Source: DASQHM01 sp035632095 (GTDB taxonomy: Bacteria > Pseudomonadota > Alphaproteobacteria > Ferrovibrionales > Ferrovibrionaceae). From it: DNA of 9,162 nt. Location: the NCBI GenBank assembly GCA_035632095.1, contig DASQHM010000080.1, positions 1 to 9,162 of the forward strand. The letters run 5' to 3'. The position numbers and the translations under genes were made by a program. The notes below the pieces were generated by a model, which saw only the letters and a list, made by a program, of their open reading frames with translations, ran no database searches and was not told where the DNA came from. This document shows, piece by piece, positions 6,398 to 9,162 of this stretch (positions are counted from its first letter, which is position 1; the number at the start of each line of letters is the position of its first letter).

Positions 6398-8175
6398 GCG
6401 AGATCCGTCTCACACCCGGCAGCAGTCCGGCACCGATCCTGTCCGGCAGCGGGAGTGCGACGCCCACATCGGCTCCCGCCGTTACCACCGTGGCGCCGGC
6501 GCCGGCGCAAGCCGCGCCTGCGGTAAGCCTGGGCGGAGCCCTTGCGGAAGCGCGCGTCGGCGACCGCCTTGAAGGCGTCGTGATCGGCGAGAACTCGGCT
6601 GGAATGCCGATATTGCGCACCGCCGGCGGCAGTTTCGTCATTCAGACGGATCAAGCCGTTCCGCAAAACTCGCGCCTTGTCTTGCAAGTCGTCGGCGGTG
6701 GAAATCCGATCCAGGCGGAAATCCTGATGCAGGACGGCGTGCCGCTCCAGCCGCCGCCGCCGGTGCAGTTGACGTTGCTGCGACCGGATATCCAGTTCAT
6801 CGCCGAGGTCTTGGCCGAAACGGCCGTCGATCCGACAGCCGTATTCACGGTAATCGCGCCCGATGCGCGACTCAGCGCGACCGTTTTGCCGGAGCCGGGA
6901 GCGCCCGCCCCTTTCCAGGTTCGGCAACTGCCGCCGGGAACCTCTCTGGTGTTTCGGGTCAGTCCGGAACCGCCACCGCCGCCGCAGCGGCAGTCGGCAC
7001 CTTCATCCGCGAGCGCTCCGGCTGCCCAACCTCTGGTCCGCACGCAAGCCCAAGTGACATCGGCTCCGGCGGCGCCGGTTGGAGGCTTGTCGAAGGAAAG
7101 CAGGATTGCGCCACAGGCCGCGCCGCCGGGAGCGCCAGAGCCGGCCGCAGCCGCTTCATCGGCACCGTCGATTACGCGGAGCGCAGCGCAACCGGCGCCA
7201 TCCTACGCGGCCATGGGTCTAGCCGCAGCAGCGCAAGCAGCCGCTCATCACGCGGCTAGCCGCGCAGCCCTCGCGGCCAATCTGCCGCCCCTTCCCGGGC
7301 TCGCCGCGGCAACAGTCGGCACAGTCACCGCGGGCGCCGTCGTCTCGGGCCCGATCGCCGGACAAGTGCTGATCCGCACGTCCTTCGGGCTGCTATCGAT
7401 CGCGACCGAAGCGCCGCTCCCGGTCGGGCTGGTGCTCAGCCTGGAGGTGCTCAGCATTGCCGCACCGCGCCTCAACCGAAGCGCCGAGACCGTCGGCGAT
7501 ACGCTCTCGCGCCTGTCGCACGACTGGCCGAGCCTGCGCGAAGCGGTGCAAGCCCTGTTGGCCGCCGATCCGGTGCTGGGCCGCTCCCTTGTCGAGGATC
7601 TGCTGCCCAGGCCCGAGAGCCGTCTTGCCAGCAGCCTTCTCTTTTTCTTCGCAGCCCTTCGCGGCGCCAGCAGCAACCCATGGCTCGGGCGCGGCGCGTC
7701 TGAGCGCCTTGAGCAGATCGGCCGGCACGATTTGGCGCGGCGGCTACAGGAGGATTTCGATCAGATCGCCAAGCTAGGCCAGCCCGCGCCCCAGGGCCAA
7801 TGGCGCACGCTTCTGGTGCCGTTGATGAACGGCAACTTCATCACGCAAATCATGCTGTTCGCCCGACGCCACGGCGGAGCGACCGAGGATGGCGAGCGGG
7901 AAGCCGGAACGCGTTTCGTGATCGATGGCGAACTTCCCACGCTCGGCCCGATACAACTGGACGGGCTGGTACAAGCCGCGAGCTTCAATCTGATCGTGCG
8001 GACGCGCGCCATGCTGGCGACGGAAATCTGCCGGGACATCCGCGCGATTTTCAAGGATTCGCTTACGCTCATGCAGCGGCGCGGCGCCATTGCCTTCGAG
8101 TCTGTCGCGCAATTCCAGTTCGACCCGCTGGACGAAGTGCGCCGCGGCAGCAGTGGCGTCGCGGTCGTTGTTTAG
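6394..8175 (+). CDS. Pro/Ala-rich protein with FliK-like C-terminus (putative hook-length control)
   Basis: Not confidently recognised. The 593-residue product starts on an ATGA overlap with flhG and has no signal peptide. A low-complexity Ala/Pro/Ser head (about 1-45) precedes a compact beta-rich module (53-100). A second Pro/Ala/Ser-rich stretch spans about 190-300. A second copy of the module (306-353) is followed by a mainly helical region (about 365-460). The C-terminal domain (about 468-573) runs from WRTLLVPL through FVIDGELPTLGPIQLDGL and VRTRAMLATEICRDIRAIF to LMQRRGAIAF. That pattern (a Leu-Gly-Pro strand, then a helix ending in a short Gly turn) resembles the FliK C-terminal hook-length domain. 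FliK proteins are also long, Pro/Ala-rich and poorly conserved. If correct, it would be exported through the FlhA gate and stop hook growth. It could instead be a lineage-specific flagellar protein of unknown role. No strong Shine-Dalgarno is seen, so translation is probably coupled to flhG. Confidence 0.5.
   Translation: MSEIRLTPGSSPAPILSGSGSATPTSAPAVTTVAPAPAQAAPAVSLGGALAEARVGDRLEGVVIGENSAGMPILRTAGGSFVIQTDQAVPQNSRLVLQVVGGGNPIQAEILMQDGVPLQPPPPVQLTLLRPDIQFIAEVLAETAVDPTAVFTVIAPDARLSATVLPEPGAPAPFQVRQLPPGTSLVFRVSPEPPPPPQRQSAPSSASAPAAQPLVRTQAQVTSAPAAPVGGLSKESRIAPQAAPPGAPEPAAAASSAPSITRSAAQPAPSYAAMGLAAAAQAAAHHAASRAALAANLPPLPGLAAATVGTVTAGAVVSGPIAGQVLIRTSFGLLSIATEAPLPVGLVLSLEVLSIAAPRLNRSAETVGDTLSRLSHDWPSLREAVQALLAADPVLGRSLVEDLLPRPESRLASSLLFFFAALRGASSNPWLGRGASERLEQIGRHDLARRLQEDFDQIAKLGQPAPQGQWRTLLVPLMNGNFITQIMLFARRHGGATEDGEREAGTRFVIDGELPTLGPIQLDGLVQAASFNLIVRTRAMLATEICRDIRAIFKDSLTLMQRRGAIAFESVAQFQFDPLDEVRRGSSGVAVVV
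6550..6693 (+). repeat. Internal protein repeat, copy 1 (residues 53-100 of the FliK-like protein)
   Basis: A 48-residue beta-rich module beginning ARVGDRLEG and ending RLVLQVV. It aligns without gaps to residues 306-353 of the same protein. I count 16 identical positions of 48, including the Val-Gly near the start, the central Arg-Thr-x-x-Gly, the Thr, the Pro, and the closing Leu-x-Leu-x-Val. The match is at protein level; the DNA copies are diverged. Confidence 0.6.
7309..7452 (+). repeat. Internal protein repeat, copy 2 (residues 306-353 of the FliK-like protein)
   Basis: Second copy of the 48-residue module, beginning ATVGTVTAG, with IRTSFG in the middle and ending LSLEVL. It lies after the low-complexity linker and before the helical region. 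The Pro/Ala-rich stretch between the copies looks like a flexible spacer. Confidence 0.6.
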
Positions 8176-8188
8176 CCGGACGCGGGCT

Positions 8189-8608
8189 TCAATCGCCGCC
8201 TTGTAGGCGTCGATATGTCTGGATCGACGTTTCGTCCTGGGCGATCTGTTCGCGCCGCTCGGCCTGTTGCCGCGTGCGGCGCTGGCGCTGGTCGTGCAGG
8301 ATCTCGAACTTCTTCACTTCCTGGAAGGCGACGGCCACCTCTTCCCGCGCGGCCTTGATCTGGCTGTCCAGGTCGCCGATCGATTTGGCGAGCGTGATCC
8401 GGCGGCGCGCCGCGGCTTCCGCATATGTGCCGTAGGCGAACCGGGTTTCCTCGCTGTCGGCGCATTTCTGCTCGGCGGCGATTTCTTCGTCGAGCCGGCG
8501 GACTTGGCCTTCGAACTCCGCTTTCATGCGTTCGAGATCGTTCAGGTTGCGCCGCTTGTCGTCCAGCTGCCGGCGGTATAGGCGAATCAGAGTATGCATC
8601 GCTTTCAT
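8189..8608 (-). CDS. fliJ: Flagellar export chaperone/stalk protein FliJ
   Basis: FliJ is the small coiled-coil stalk in the centre of the FliI hexamer. It contacts FlhA, helps couple ATP hydrolysis and proton flow to export, and escorts export chaperones. The 139-residue protein is almost wholly helical and highly charged. Two long heptad-like helices cover about 5-55 and 62-130, with the FliJ-like stretch FQEVKKFEILHDQRQRR (95-111). Length is typical. The start ATG (8606-8608) overlaps the fliI stop by ATGA. It is preceded by AAAGG (complement of 8615-8619) at a 6-base spacing, which favours it over the ATG three codons on. The fliI-fliJ order is standard and gives a hexamer and its stalk from one message. 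FliJ sequences are weakly conserved, so neighbour and coiled-coil form carry much of the call. Confidence 0.88.
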   Translation of the reverse strand: MKAMHTLIRLYRRQLDDKRRNLNDLERMKAEFEGQVRRLDEEIAAEQKCADSEETRFAYGTYAEAAARRRITLAKSIGDLDSQIKAAREEVAVAFQEVKKFEILHDQRQRRTRQQAERREQIAQDETSIQTYRRLQGGD

Positions 8609-9162
8609 GCGGCACCTTTAAGCGCGGGCGATGCCAGAACCGCCGCCAATGCAGCGTAACCCGACGCCAGATCGGCGCTGACCGCCTTGTCCTGCGCCAA
8701 AAAATTCTCCAACGCCGGCTGATAGTGGATGGCCTCGTCGACCAGGGGATCGGAACCCCGGCGATAGGCGCCGAGGCGAATCATCTCCGCCATGTCGTCG
8801 TAGATCGAGATGAGGCGCCGGGCGCGGTTGACCAAGTCGTTCTCGGCGGTGGTATTGCAATTGGGCATGGTGCGGGAGATTGAGCGAAGAACGTTTACGG
8901 CCGGATAACGGTTGCGCTCGGCGATTTGCCGGTCGAGCACGATATGCCCGTCCAGGATGCCGCGTACCGCATCGGAGATCGGCTCGTTCAGATCGTCGCC
9001 CTCCACCAGAACCGAGAACAACCCGGTGATCGTGCCTTTGCCGGTGCCCGGACCCGCGCGCTCGAGCAGCTTGGGCAATTCCGCGAACACGGTCGGGGTA
9101 TAGCCCTTGGCCGCCGGCGGCTCGCCGCCGGACAAGCCGATTTCGCGCAGCGCCAAGGCAAA
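8605..9162 (-). CDS. fliI: Flagellum-specific export ATPase FliI (C-terminal part, runs off the window)
   Basis: FliI is the hexameric ATPase of the flagellar type III export apparatus, related to the F1-ATPase beta subunit. The reading frame is open to the right edge, so the gene is 5'-truncated by the window. The last 185 residues are visible, against a usual length of roughly 440. Recognisable family segments, in order, are REIGLSGGEPPAAKGYTP, FAELPKLLERAG, TGLFSVLVEGDD, the conserved AVRGILDGHIVLDR (the Arg before ILDGHI lies in the subunit-interface region of the family), and NRYPAVNVLRSISRTMP. The C-terminal helical domain follows. Walker A and Walker B lie outside the window. The TTG at 9154-9156 is an internal Leu codon, not a start. 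The stop overlaps fliJ by 4 bases. FliH, its regulator, is on the opposite strand at the far end of the window. Confidence 0.97.
   Translation of the reverse strand, partial: FALALREIGLSGGEPPAAKGYTPTVFAELPKLLERAGPGTGKGTITGLFSVLVEGDDLNEPISDAVRGILDGHIVLDRQIAERNRYPAVNVLRSISRTMPNCNTTAENDLVNRARRLISIYDDMAEMIRLGAYRRGSDPLVDEAIHYQPALENFLAQDKAVSADLASGYAALAAVLASPALKGAA

Noticed and set aside
6530..6545. A GG-N10-GC match near the start of the FliK-like gene
   Set aside because: It lies about 140 bp inside the coding sequence, lacks the T before GG, and such matches are frequent by chance at this GC content.
8174..8188. A short inverted repeat (AGCC/GGCT) between the convergent genes as a terminator
   Set aside because: The stem is only 4 bp with a 7-base loop and there is no T-run on either side.
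9031..9057. A glycine-rich GPGTGKGT stretch in FliI that looks like a Walker A motif
   Set aside because: It lies directly before TGLFSVLVEGDD, well after the true nucleotide-binding loop in this family; the real Walker A is outside the window.
1..9162. A defence, mobile or biosynthetic island hidden in the cluster
   Set aside because: Every long plus-strand gene and both minus-strand genes fit flagellar assembly, the composition looks uniform, and no integrase, transposase, repeat array or foreign-looking gene is present.

Overview
This window is an ordinary, tightly packed flagellar gene cluster from a high-GC Gram-negative bacterium. It most likely comes from an alphaproteobacterium of the Rhodospirillales type. 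The grounds are a FlbD-like sigma-54 activator inside the operon, a FliH with the N-terminal KYLFD element, and the mix of alphaproteobacterial-style genes (fliH, fliN, flbD) with the polar-flagellum placement pair flhF/flhG. This placement is inferred from protein character and gene order; no rRNA or other phylogenetic marker is present.

Layout. Positions 1-8175 read rightward as one apparent operon. It holds the last five codons of an upstream gene (probably fliG), then fliH, fliN, a FlbD-like activator, flhA, flhF, flhG, and a 593-residue Pro/Ala-rich protein with a FliK-like C-terminus. All gaps are 46 bp or less, and flhF/flhG and flhG/fliK-like overlap by ATGA. On the other strand, the end of fliI (running off the right edge) and fliJ form a second unit that converges on the first, with only 13 bp between the two stop codons. 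No gap exceeds 50 bp. I see no tRNA, rRNA, CRISPR array, insertion sequence or other mobile element.

How the genes work together. FliG and FliN are rotor/switch (C-ring) proteins. FliH, FliI and FliJ form the ATPase complex that delivers substrates to the export gate, whose large membrane subunit is FlhA. FlhF and FlhG set flagellar position and number. The FlbD-like protein is expected to drive later sigma-54-dependent flagellar genes. The last gene may control hook length or export switching, but that call rests only on a weak C-terminal resemblance and on context.

I found no clearly novel system. The points most worth a second look are an ungapped internal duplication in the FliK-like protein, a degenerate receiver domain in FlbD, non-canonical GTPase motifs in FlhF, and an FlhG without the usual N-terminal FlhF-activating motif.
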